DNA of 13,875 bases, taken from assembly GCA_050741255.1 (NCBI GenBank), contig JBOIEQ010000114.1, forward strand, positions 1 to 13,875. Reading direction: 5' to 3'. Under the pieces are notes generated by a model. That model was not told where the DNA came from. It ran no database searches and saw only the letters and a program-made list of their open reading frames with translations. Both the position numbers and the translations under genes were made by a program. Below are positions 1 through 6,732 of the stretch, in pieces. Positions within the stretch are counted from its first letter, which is position 1. Each line of letters starts with the position of its first letter. The DNA comes from CAZXNF01 sp050741255 (GTDB taxonomy: Bacteria; Pseudomonadota; Gammaproteobacteria; Burkholderiales; SG8-41).

Positions 1-413
1 GCGTGCGCGGGGTGGCCGGCGCGTCGCGCGCGACGCGCTACGCCCGGGTCAAGGATTACTTCAAGAAGGCCCACGAGGAACTGTGCGTGCTGGTGCAGGC
101 GGAAACGCGCGAAGCCGTGAAGAACCTCGACGCGATGCTGGACGTGGAGGGCATCGATGGCGTGTTCATCGGCCCCAACGACCTGTCCGCCGACATGGGC
201 CACCTTGGCAACTGGCAGCATCCCGAGGTGTGGAAGGTGATGGAAGACTGCGCCCGACGCATCCGCAAGGCGGGCAAGGCCGCCGGTATCCTCGTTGGCG
301 CGGCGGAGGGCAAGCGCTGCATCGACGCCGGGTTCACCTTCATCGCGGTCGGCGCGGACACGGGGCTGCTCGCGCGCGGCAGCGAGGCACTGGCCGCGCA
401 GTTCAAGTCCTGA
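1..413 (+). CDS. HpcH/HpaI family aldolase, C-terminal part (5' end outside window)
   Basis: The reading frame is open from the window edge to the TGA at 411-413, giving about 136 C-terminal residues of a family whose members are usually about 250-270 residues. Family hallmarks are visible: the segment LVQAETREAV carries the metal-binding Glu, and GVFIGPNDLSADMGHLGN carries the metal-binding Asp and glycine-rich loop of class II HpcH/HpaI aldolases (4-hydroxy-2-oxoheptanedioate and 2-keto-3-deoxy-sugar-acid type). These enzymes cleave 2-keto-4-hydroxy acids to pyruvate or a related keto acid plus an aldehyde, in the cytoplasm. The N-terminal half, with the catalytic Arg and His, is not in the window. 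The permease gene starts 13 bp downstream, which suggests one operon handling a hydroxylated carboxylate or sugar acid. The exact substrate cannot be read from sequence. Confidence 0.88.
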   Translation, partial: VRGVAGASRATRYARVKDYFKKAHEELCVLVQAETREAVKNLDAMLDVEGIDGVFIGPNDLSADMGHLGNWQHPEVWKVMEDCARRIRKAGKAAGILVGAAEGKRCIDAGFTFIAVGADTGLLARGSEALAAQFKS

Positions 414-426
414 GCTTAGCCCTGCG

Positions 427-1800
427 TTGAAACGGTACCTGCTCGCGGCGGCTACCGCCGCCGTGATTCTCGCGGCGCTGGCGCTTGCCTTCACCGCGCC
501 GCCGGCGGGGCTCGACGCGCGCGCCATGCGCGTCGCGGGGCTGGTGCTGTTCACCGTCGGCTTGTGGGCGCTCGGCACGCTGCCCGAGCACCTGACGAGC
601 CTGCTGTTCTTCCTGCTTGCGGCGCTGCTCGCCGTGGCGCCGCCGGGCGTGATTTTCCTGGGTTTCGCGACGGCGACTTTCTGGCTGGTGCTGGGCGGGC
701 TCGTGATCGCCGACGCGGTCCACAAGACCGGGCTGGGCTCGCGCATCGCGGCCCGGCTGTTCGCGCGTTATTCGCATTCGTACGGCGCGCTCGCCGCCGC
801 GGTGATGGTGGCGACAACCGTGCTGACCTTCGTCATGCCCGGCACGGTGGGTCGCATCCTGCTCATGGTGCCGATCGTGATCGGCGCGGCGGAACGCGCC
901 GGGCTCGCGCGCGACAGCCGCGGCACGCTGGGTTTGCTGCTGATCACGATCGTGGGCTGCTACCAGATCGGCATCGGCATCCTGCCGGCCAACGCGCCCA
1001 ATCTGGTGCTGGTGGGCGTCGCCGAGCAGCTCTACAACGTGCACATCCCGTACGCCAAATGGCTGTGGCTGCAGTTTCCCTTCATGGCCGCCGCCAAATG
1101 CGCGCTGCTGGTCTGGCTCGCCTGCCGTTTTTTTGGCGAACCGATCGCCACGGTGACTGCGCCGCCGGAACGCGGACCGATGTCCGCCGGAGAAAAGCGC
1201 CTGACTTTTATTCTGCTGGCGGCGCTGGCACTGTGGGCGACGGATTTCCTGCACGGCATCGCCGTCGGCTGGGTGGCGCTGGCGGCGGCGATCGTCATCC
1301 TGCTGCCGCGTGTGGGGGTGCTGCCGGCCGCCGCGTTCAACGACATCAAGTTTTCCGCGGCGATCTACATCGCGGCGACCGTGGGTCTCGGCACGGTGGT
1401 CGCCGCGTCGGGACTCGCGGAGGCGTTCGGTGCGGCCAGTCGCGCCTGGCTGCCGCTGGCGGATGGCGCGGATTTCGGCAACTTCATGGTGCTCACCACG
1501 CTGGGTACCGTCATGGGCATGGTGGGGACCAATCCGGCGCAACCCGCGCTGATGGGGCCGCTCGCCGGGACCCTCGCCGCGGCGGCTGGCTGGGACGTGG
1601 AGCAGGTGCTGATGACCATGGCCGTCGGTATCGCCACGATGGTGCTGCCCTACCAGGTACCGCCGGTGGTGGTCGGCCTGCAGGCGGCGGGCATCTCGCT
1701 GGCGCGGGCGCTGCGGCTGACCTTGCCGGTGGCGGTGCTGTCGCTGCTGGTGTTCAATCCCCTCAACTACCTGTGGTGGCGGTTGACGGGGTTTCTCTGA
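427..1800 (+). CDS. SLC13/DASS-like anion permease
   Basis: From the TTG at 427 the protein has 457 residues with about eleven to thirteen hydrophobic segments spread over the whole length, typical for the divalent anion:sodium symporter superfamily (di/tricarboxylate or sulfate uptake across the inner membrane). TTG 427 is chosen because the open frame upstream of it overlaps the aldolase gene in another frame and reads as low-complexity Arg/Ala/Ser sequence, whereas the sequence after it (KRYLLAAATAAVILAALAL) is a proper first membrane segment. No strong Shine-Dalgarno is visible, so translational coupling to the aldolase stop is likely. Residues around 210-225 (ILPANAPNLVLVG) resemble the conserved loop of this superfamily. 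The two SNT signature sites appear degenerate: PGT at 138-140 and TNP at 368-370. It is probably the importer for the substrate of the neighbouring aldolase and dehydrogenase. Confidence 0.8.
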   Translation: MKRYLLAAATAAVILAALALAFTAPPAGLDARAMRVAGLVLFTVGLWALGTLPEHLTSLLFFLLAALLAVAPPGVIFLGFATATFWLVLGGLVIADAVHKTGLGSRIAARLFARYSHSYGALAAAVMVATTVLTFVMPGTVGRILLMVPIVIGAAERAGLARDSRGTLGLLLITIVGCYQIGIGILPANAPNLVLVGVAEQLYNVHIPYAKWLWLQFPFMAAAKCALLVWLACRFFGEPIATVTAPPERGPMSAGEKRLTFILLAALALWATDFLHGIAVGWVALAAAIVILLPRVGVLPAAAFNDIKFSAAIYIAATVGLGTVVAASGLAEAFGAASRAWLPLADGADFGNFMVLTTLGTVMGMVGTNPAQPALMGPLAGTLAAAAGWDVEQVLMTMAVGIATMVLPYQVPPVVVGLQAAGISLARALRLTLPVAVLSLLVFNPLNYLWWRLTGFL

Positions 1801-1807
1801 GGAAATG

Positions 1808-1879
1808 GAAAATGGGCAATAGGGAATCGGGGCTTAGAGTAATTAGCGGTTGTCATCCGATTGCCGATTCACCATTTTC
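1808..1879. repeat. G-rich inverted repeat, copy 1
   Basis: Arms 1808-1830 and 1857-1879 (23 nt each) are inverted copies with four mismatches and enclose a 26-nt loop. The left arm contains AATGGGCAATAGGGAATCGG and the right arm CCGATTGCCGATTCACC. It fills most of the 111-bp gap between the permease stop and the dehydrogenase start, and its right end is 32 bp before that ATG. Its architecture matches copies 2 and 3 in this window. Degenerate GGGAATCG-type arrays of this kind are common intergenic repeats in beta- and gammaproteobacteria (from memory). No gene is encoded. Confidence 0.7.
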
Positions 1880-1911
1880 GATTCACAACGTTAGCCGGTA
1901 AAAGGAATTCT

Positions 1912-2889
1912 ATGATCGACGCCGCCATCGTGGGGCTCGGCCGCTGGGGCCGGAATTTCGTGGAATCGCTGCACGGGCAAAGCGAACGCCTTCGCTTCGT
2001 GCGCGGGGTGGACGCCGCGCCGGACAAGGCGCGGGCGTTCACGGAAAAATTCGGATTGCCGCTGGTCGCCGATTACGCGGCGGCGCTTGCGGATCCCGCG
2101 CTTCGCGCCTTCGTGCTGTGCACGCCGCATTCGCTGCACCGGCCGCAGGTGGAAGCGGCGGCGCGCGCGGGCAAGCCGGTGTTCTGCGAAAAGCCGCTGG
2201 CACTGAACCTGGCGGACGCGCGCGCGATGGTGGATGCCTGTCGCAAGGCGGGCGTGGTGCTCGGCGTCGGCCACAACCGGCGACTGTGGCCGGCGATGCA
2301 GGAACTGAAGCGCCTGACGGCGTCGGGCGCGCTCGGTGCGATCCAGCACATCGAAGGCCACTACAGCAACGAACACTCGAACAACACGGCCGGCACGTGG
2401 CGCGATTCACCCGCCGAATCGCCCGGTGGGGGCCTGACCGGCGCCGGCCTGCACATCCTCGATGCCTTCGTGAACCTGATCGGAGCGCCAAGGCGCGTGC
2501 ATGGCTGGTGGCTGACGCGCAAGCCGCCCCCGGTGGCGCGCGACACCGCGATGCTGATGTTCGATTTCCCGAACGACGTGAGCGGTCAGCTGGCCACCGT
2601 GCGCGCGACGCCGCACTACTGGCGCGTGCACGTGTTCGGCGACAAGGGTTCGGCCGAGGCGCGCGGCGAGACGGAACTGCTCGTGCATCGGTCGGGCGCG
2701 GAACCCGAGCGGTTCACTTACCCGCCGGTCAACGCGCTGCGCCTGCAACTGGAAGCCTTCGCCGATGCGATCGAAGGGCGCGCGCCGTTCCCGGTGTCGC
2801 CGGACGACATGCTGGCGACGGTGCGGACGTTCGAGGCGGCGGTGCGGGCGCTGGAGACGAATACGGCGGTGGATTTGCCGGCGGGATGA
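1912..2889 (+). CDS. Gfo/Idh/MocA family NAD(P)-dependent oxidoreductase
   Basis: This is a 325-residue cytoplasmic dehydrogenase, the usual length for the family. The start ATG at 1912 is preceded by AAAAGGA five bases upstream; earlier in-frame codons lie in the intergenic repeat. The N-terminus IDAAIVGLGRWGRNF (residues 2-16) is a Rossmann GxGxxG fold. Residues 93-95 in FCEKPLALN are the family EKP motif that contacts cofactor and substrate. GLHILD at 179-184 supplies the His and Asp of the catalytic GxHxxD element. Such enzymes oxidise or reduce sugars, inositols or sugar acids using NAD(P). The substrate is unknown, but the aldolase and permease upstream fit a sugar-acid or hydroxy-acid pathway. 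Its stop is only three bases from the stop of the convergent outer-membrane protein gene, and no clear terminator lies between them. Confidence 0.9.
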   Translation: MIDAAIVGLGRWGRNFVESLHGQSERLRFVRGVDAAPDKARAFTEKFGLPLVADYAAALADPALRAFVLCTPHSLHRPQVEAAARAGKPVFCEKPLALNLADARAMVDACRKAGVVLGVGHNRRLWPAMQELKRLTASGALGAIQHIEGHYSNEHSNNTAGTWRDSPAESPGGGLTGAGLHILDAFVNLIGAPRRVHGWWLTRKPPPVARDTAMLMFDFPNDVSGQLATVRATPHYWRVHVFGDKGSAEARGETELLVHRSGAEPERFTYPPVNALRLQLEAFADAIEGRAPFPVSPDDMLATVRTFEAAVRALETNTAVDLPAG

Positions 2890-2892
2890 CGG

Positions 2893-3645
2893 CTACCACC
2901 CCGGCAGTTCGCCAAAGGCAAAGCTCAGCCCCAGCGAGAACCGGTTTGCCGACAGCTTGCCATGCAGGCCCCCGGCGCTCACATCGTTCGCGCCCCGCGT
3001 TTCGCCGAGGCTCAGGTACTTCCAGCCGGCATCGAGCATCACGCCGGGGCTTAATTGCCATTGCAGCCCCGCCCCGACCTGCCAGGCCAGGTCCGTTTTT
3101 GTCGCTCCGAGCGGGTAGGCGGCCGCGTTACAGGCCGCAAGGCTGGTAAAGCAAAAATAGTCACCGTTGCGGTTGCGCGATTGGCCGAGACCCGTTGTCA
3201 GGTAGGGATGGACGGCGCCAAACGTGCCGGGCTTGAAGAGAGGTGCGATGTCGAGTGAGGCATTGACCATGAGTTGACGGGTGCTCAGGTCAAACTGTGC
3301 AAACCCCGGGCCGTAAGGCGCAATCTGCACCGTGCTGTCAGCCGTTTGATCGTACGAAACATCCAGCCGGAACAGGGGCGAGAACCGATAGCCCAGGGCA
3401 AGACCGAGGCCGAAACTGTTGGATTGCGGGTGTTTGGTGCCTTCGGCGGGAAGGCCGGGAAAACCGAACCAGGAAAGGGGCCCACCGGGTACCAGGTTGT
3501 CGTCGAGGGCGACCGAACGATTCACCTGATAATTGGCGCTGGCCCGCAGATACATCCCGCTGGTCTGGGCATGGCTGGCCGTTGCGGCACAGAGCAGTCC
3601 GGAGGTCATCGAAAGTACAATGGCCGCTGCCGAGGATCCTCGCAT
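2893..3645 (-). CDS. outer-membrane beta-barrel protein
   Basis: From the ATG at 3645 the product has 250 residues. This start is preceded by AAGGA six bases upstream and opens a clear signal peptide, MRGSSAAAIVLSMTSGLLCA..ASHA with likely cleavage at HA-Q near residue 27; an in-frame start at 3705 adds a tail with no such feature. The mature part alternates polar and hydrophobic residues with repeated glycine- and aromatic-rich strands (FGLGLALGYRF, FRLDVSYD, AWQVGAGLQWQL, VMLDAGWKYLSL, FSLGLSFAFG), as expected for an eight-stranded OmpA/OmpX/opacity-type barrel (OMP_b-brl-like). The C-terminus ends in Trp, and the last strand NRFSLGLSFAF precedes a short GELPGW tail. Two Cys (in the stretch CFTSLAACNA) may form a loop disulfide. 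The physiological role is unknown. Confidence 0.82.
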   Translation of the reverse strand: MRGSSAAAIVLSMTSGLLCAATASHAQTSGMYLRASANYQVNRSVALDDNLVPGGPLSWFGFPGLPAEGTKHPQSNSFGLGLALGYRFSPLFRLDVSYDQTADSTVQIAPYGPGFAQFDLSTRQLMVNASLDIAPLFKPGTFGAVHPYLTTGLGQSRNRNGDYFCFTSLAACNAAAYPLGATKTDLAWQVGAGLQWQLSPGVMLDAGWKYLSLGETRGANDVSAGGLHGKLSANRFSLGLSFAFGELPGW

Positions 3646-3773
3646 CTTCCGTCCTTCTCGACTTGACTGCGGACTGGATGACACGAGTATGGCATAGCGA
3701 ATCACCGGTCGTCGTGAATGGCCCGGATGGCCTTGGCGGACGACGCACAGTACCGGATCTCACGGAGACAGCG

Positions 3774-4145
3774 ATGGCAGACAAACCCGAAGCACCGACC
3801 CCCCGACCCCAGCCCGCCGGCCTCAACATCCGGCTCACCCCGGTCGAGCATTCCGACCAGCCGAAGCTCGCGAACATCACCCGCGTGTCCGGCGCGCCGG
3901 GGATGGTGTTCGTGGATTTCGGCTTTCTGGAGCCGGGGACGATGGCGGCGCTGTCGCGCGTGGCTGCGGGCGGCGGCAAGCTGCCGGAAGCGCTGAACGG
4001 CAAGCTCGCCGTGCGCGTGGCGCTGGGTTACGACACGCTGGTCCAACTCCACCATCAATTGGGGCAGGCGCTCGCCAGCCTGAAGCCGAAGACGCCGCCC
4101 GCCGCCGCGCCGTCGCCCGCGGTCAAGCCCAAGACCCGGCATTGA
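3774..4145 (+). CDS. small DUF3467-like hypothetical protein
   Basis: A 123-residue soluble protein. The start ATG at 3774 has GGAG six bases upstream, and the stop is at 4143-4145. The first 16 residues are Pro-rich and probably disordered. The core shows the pattern LANITRVSGAPGMVFVDFGFLEPG, then LAVRVALGYDTLVQLHHQLGQAL, followed by a Lys/Pro/Ala-rich tail. The order 'ANxxxV..., FVDFG, PG, R-V-A-L, helix with LxxQLxxxL' resembles my memory of DUF3467, a family of small proteins without known function; this assignment is tentative. It is read divergently from the outer-membrane barrel gene across a 128-bp region, so the two may share regulation. No signal peptide or membrane segment is seen, so it should be cytoplasmic. 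Confidence 0.68.
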   Translation: MADKPEAPTPRPQPAGLNIRLTPVEHSDQPKLANITRVSGAPGMVFVDFGFLEPGTMAALSRVAAGGGKLPEALNGKLAVRVALGYDTLVQLHHQLGQALASLKPKTPPAAAPSPAVKPKTRH

Positions 4146-4321
4146 CGCGGCCGGGGCGCCTGTTCGCTGAAGCTTGCGTGACCCGGAAGCAAGGTACTGT
4201 GGGGTGACGAGCGTGCCCTGTCGTTCATTCCCGTGCGATCGTGAATGGTCTGACCCTCAAACGCGCTCAGGCAACTGGCTTCGGCGTGTCGTGAATCAGC
4301 CGTTTGTTTGCGAGGTGGGAG

Positions 4322-4345
4322 GCAAAAGGCAAGACCTGGCCCCAA
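4322..4345 (+). repeat. 24-bp inverted repeat, left arm
   Basis: The arm begins GCAAAAGGCAAGACCTGG and ends CCCCAA. It is the inverse of 5096-5119 in 23 of 24 positions, the only mismatch being at 4339. Homology stops abruptly on both sides. The two arms enclose the AT-richer hypothetical gene at 4414-5055. The core AAGACCTGACCCC is one I associate, from memory only, with REP-like intergenic repeats mobilised by RAYT/Y1 transposases in proteobacteria. Confidence 0.85.
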
Positions 4346-4413
4346 AGGTAAGGAATGAGTGGCAGGCCGCTGACAACCCCGAGGCGGGACGAACGACAGG
4401 AGGAGTTGTTCTG

Positions 4414-5055
4414 ATGGAGACGAAAAAGAATGGGGCTCTGTACCTGGGTGTTCGCTGGCCTGGACCCGTACTTGCCTGGAGAGTTACCTTTTTTGCAATA
4501 GTAGTAGTGCTTGTGTCGTTTGAGTGTGCATCGTCGGATATGCGAGCGCAACAGCGCGTCACCGTGCCAGACCTCGCTGGTGCACATTTGGACAAGCGCA
4601 GATTACTGCTAGGCGTATCAATGCTGGGCGAATCTATAGAGCAAGATATCGAAGTATTGCGCCAGATGACCGGGCACATTTTTGAGCCGAAGCAGACGGA
4701 GGGCTCATTGCCAGATGGCGGCAAGCAATATCGATCGTTTGCCCCCTATTTCAAAGCTAGCCCACTGCTAAAGTACGGCCGCTACGAATATCGCATTTAT
4801 GCTGATGGTCGGTATCGCCCGGCTATGTCGCTGGATTTTAATCAAGAGGCGGTTTGCTATCGCATGGAAGACCTCGAATCCATACTCGGTGCACCTACGC
4901 GGGTCAGGTATGCCGCTGAAATCCCGAATAAATTAACGGGACCTAGCCCGATCTGGGCCGCAATATATGAATATCCTTCTGGTGCTTGGTCCGTGTTCTC
5001 TTTCGCTACAGCGGTCTGCTCATCCAGTGTTTCTTACTTTTCAATCAAAAAATAG
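4414..5055 (+). CDS. hypothetical membrane-anchored or secreted protein, AT-rich, probably acquired
   Basis: From the ATG at 4414 the product has 213 residues. A strong AGGAGG lies ten bases upstream; the open frame further upstream crosses the inverted-repeat arm and is not credible protein. Residues 1-18 are the cytoplasmic end, 19-36 (VLAWRVTFFAIVVVLVSF) form one hydrophobic segment that is either an anchor or a long signal peptide, and the remaining 175 or so residues would be periplasmic. There is a Cys at 38 but no canonical lipobox. The exported part is mixed alpha/beta in character with many Tyr, and contains VCYRMEDLESILGAPTRVRY, a small-domain turn ('LG.PT.V') also seen in SmpA/OmlA-like folds; that similarity is weak. 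I do not recognise the family. Its composition differs sharply from its neighbours and it is framed by the 24-bp inverted repeat. Confidence 0.68.
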   Translation: METKKNGALYLGVRWPGPVLAWRVTFFAIVVVLVSFECASSDMRAQQRVTVPDLAGAHLDKRRLLLGVSMLGESIEQDIEVLRQMTGHIFEPKQTEGSLPDGGKQYRSFAPYFKASPLLKYGRYEYRIYADGRYRPAMSLDFNQEAVCYRMEDLESILGAPTRVRYAAEIPNKLTGPSPIWAAIYEYPSGAWSVFSFATAVCSSSVSYFSIKK

Positions 5056-5095
5056 CACGGGGGAAAAATGCCCTTTACTGTTGACTCAGTGAGGA

Positions 5096-5119
5096 TTGGG
5101 GTCAGGTCTTGCCTTTTGC
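5096..5119 (-). repeat. 24-bp inverted repeat, right arm
   Basis: The + strand reads TTGGGGTCAGGTCTTGCC and ends TTTTGC, the inverse of 4322-4345 except for one base. It lies 40 bp after the stop of the hypothetical gene. The following bases 5122-5128 (ACCCCAA) are the inverse of 5096-5102, so this arm could by itself fold a 7-bp stem with a 19-nt loop, in keeping with a REP-like hairpin. Confidence 0.85.
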
Positions 5120-5224
5120 TAACCCCAACCGCGGTGGCCCGACACGCACTGCCCCGCAGCTTGCATTCCCCGACACCCTGCATCACGTGACTGCGCGCGA
5201 TGCCCGCCACTTGACACGGTTTTC

Positions 5225-5926
5225 CTAGGCGCCGGCTTCCGGACAGCCCGGCACGCGGTCCGGCGCGGGTGTTTGCACCAGCGCCACCTGCTCCCGCAGC
5301 CGCACTAGGTGCGGGTCGTGGATGCCGTGCCGCGTCAGGCAGTCCACCGTTTCGAACAGGTATTCCGCGCCGGTGCCGCCGAAGCCGCGGCAGGTGGCGA
5401 GCGTGGCGGCCACTTGCGCCTCCGGCAGCTTGCCGGCGTAGTTCGGATGATCGCGTTTGATCGTGAAGGCGAGTGCCGTGACCTCGCCCGCCGCCGTCCG
5501 CACCGGTACCCAGCGCGGGCGGTAGGAGCCCATCACCATTTCCCGCCGCCAGATCATGAGCAACTCGTGCGCGAGCTTCGCCGCCGGCACGCGGAAAGCG
5601 ATGCCCTGGCAGGAACCGCCGCGGTCCAGCGCCAGCACCAGGCCGGGCGCCTCGGGCGAGCCGCGATTGCCGCGCGACCACAGGCAGAAACGGCGGTGGT
5701 AGCCGTGGGCGGTGGCCGGTCGGCGTTCCTCGAACTCGAACAGCGGATTCCAGATCAGCGAGCCGTAGCCGAAGACCCAGGCATCGGTGCCGGCGGGGTG
5801 CGCGGCGAGCACCTCCTCGAGCGAGCCATGGAAGGCCTCATCCGACAGGATGGGCAGTTCGGGGTGCCGCTCGCGGTAGTTGCGGCGGAAATGGTCGTTT
5901 TCGAGCTGCTCGCGGGTCAGGGCCAC
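5225..5926 (-). CDS. chaC: ChaC-like gamma-glutamylcyclotransferase
   Basis: From the GTG at 5926 the product has 233 residues, close to the length of E. coli ChaC. The protein contains WVFGYGSLIWNP at residues 50-61, the substrate-binding YGSL loop, and IWRREMVMGSYRPRW around 125-139, where Glu129 aligns with the catalytic Glu of the ChaC family (compare LWKREM in E. coli). The C-terminal GGTGAEYLFETV matches the conserved end of the fold. ChaC enzymes cleave glutathione in the cytoplasm to 5-oxoproline and Cys-Gly. The start is uncertain: an in-frame GTG at 6031 would add 35 residues with no family similarity, and neither site has a good ribosome binding site. I prefer 5926 because ALTREQLEND is a plausible native N-terminus. 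It is the last gene of the minus-strand array. Confidence 0.88.
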   Translation of the reverse strand: MALTREQLENDHFRRNYRERHPELPILSDEAFHGSLEEVLAAHPAGTDAWVFGYGSLIWNPLFEFEERRPATAHGYHRRFCLWSRGNRGSPEAPGLVLALDRGGSCQGIAFRVPAAKLAHELLMIWRREMVMGSYRPRWVPVRTAAGEVTALAFTIKRDHPNYAGKLPEAQVAATLATCRGFGGTGAEYLFETVDCLTRHGIHDPHLVRLREQVALVQTPAPDRVPGCPEAGA

Positions 5927-6035
5927 GGCGGTGGGGGAAGCGTGGGGGTGATGGGTACCATAGGAGGAGCAAAATTCGCGCCCATGTCCATCACAACGCC
6001 AGGGCGGCGTCGGGCGTTGACGCCGGGACACGCCT

Positions 6036-6713
6036 TCACGCGCGTTGCGGCGCGCCGGCGAGCGGCGACAGACTGTTGCCGCGGGCGAACAGCGTGACCA
6101 GCAGGTCCAGCACGCAGTAGAAGGCCCCGGCGGCGAGCGGGGGATTGAGCGTGGCGAGCCCGAGCCACGGCGCGCGCTCGACCCAGGTCCAGTTGCCGAG
6201 CCAGGTGCCGTAGAGCTCCATCGCCAGCGCCAGCACGAACATCGTGGCGTAGAGCTTGCGGGCGCGGCCGATCACGAGGCACAGCAGGAACAGGGCGAAC
6301 AACGGCACGCCCAGCGTGTCGCTGCCGGTGACCGCGAGCAGGAGCACGAACGGCGCCGCTACCAGCGGCACCGCCCAGACCATGCGATCGGTCAGGCGTG
6401 GGGCGAGCAGGACGCCCAGCATGAACAGCAGGCCGTGCCCGGGCGGCACGAACAGCGGGATGTTGTCCAAGCGGTAGGCGTAGAGACCCCAGGCCAGCGA
6501 CAGGAAGCACTCGCCGGCGGTGGCGATGACGACACACACGAGCAGGCTCGACCGTTGCGTCGCGGGCACGCCGCGCAGCAGACCCAGGAACACCACCCAC
6601 GCCACGATGTTTGCCGCGAGTTGCCCCCACGGCTGCACGTGGCGGTCGACCCATAGGCCGGCGACGATGGTGCCGGTGATGAGCGCGATGGCGGTGGGCG
6701 TGGAGATCTTCAT
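6036..6713 (-). CDS. multi-pass membrane protein of unknown function
   Basis: A 225-residue integral membrane protein with about seven or eight hydrophobic segments covering nearly the full length. The ATG at 6713 is 19 bp after the stop of the upstream Bug receptor gene, so translation may be coupled; no clear Shine-Dalgarno is seen. Polar residues are clustered within the membrane part: Glu68, Trp75, Tyr78, Tyr80, Arg81 and the PPGH at 90-93, then Glu166, Tyr168 and the NWTW at 174-177. Such buried acids, His and aromatics suggest an enzyme or a ligand-binding membrane protein rather than a simple anchor. It faintly recalls the carotenoid-related CruF/DUF422 membrane families, but I cannot assign it. 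It lacks the features of the TctA/TctB subunits that normally partner Bug receptors. Confidence 0.75.
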   Translation of the reverse strand: MKISTPTAIALITGTIVAGLWVDRHVQPWGQLAANIVAWVVFLGLLRGVPATQRSSLLVCVVIATAGECFLSLAWGLYAYRLDNIPLFVPPGHGLLFMLGVLLAPRLTDRMVWAVPLVAAPFVLLLAVTGSDTLGVPLFALFLLCLVIGRARKLYATMFVLALAMELYGTWLGNWTWVERAPWLGLATLNPPLAAGAFYCVLDLLVTLFARGNSLSPLAGAPQRA

Positions 6714-6732
6714 GGCGCGTGCGCGATCGGGC

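Larger units (their letters stand above)
4322..5119. mobile_element. putative non-autonomous cassette bounded by 24-bp inverted repeats
   Basis: This 798-bp segment is bounded by the 23/24 inverted repeat and contains a single gene (4414-5055) whose base composition and codon use are visibly more AT-rich than both flanks (AAT, ATA, TTA, AAA and AGA codons are frequent, which is rare elsewhere here). No transposase is encoded. I see no convincing target-site duplication directly outside the arms (GTGGGAG before, TAACCCC after). Two readings are possible: a passenger cassette moved by a RAYT-type or other enzyme acting in trans, or two independently inserted REP-like sequences that happen to flank a horizontally acquired gene. 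Confidence 0.38.

Noticed and set aside
403..1542. Long minus-strand ORF of 379 residues opposite the permease
   Set aside because: Composition is Arg/His/Gln-rich low complexity typical of the antisense of a GC-rich membrane-protein gene; the + strand frame has clear family features.
2118..3149. 343-residue + strand ORF overlapping the Gfo/Idh gene and the barrel gene
   Set aside because: Gly/Ala/Arg-rich shadow frame; both real genes it overlaps have recognisable domains and ribosome binding sites.
5983..6097. Short + strand Arg-rich ORF after GGAGGAG
   Set aside because: The purine-rich motif is about 17 bases from the ATG, too far for a ribosome binding site, and the 37-residue product overlaps the end of the membrane-protein gene with no coding character.
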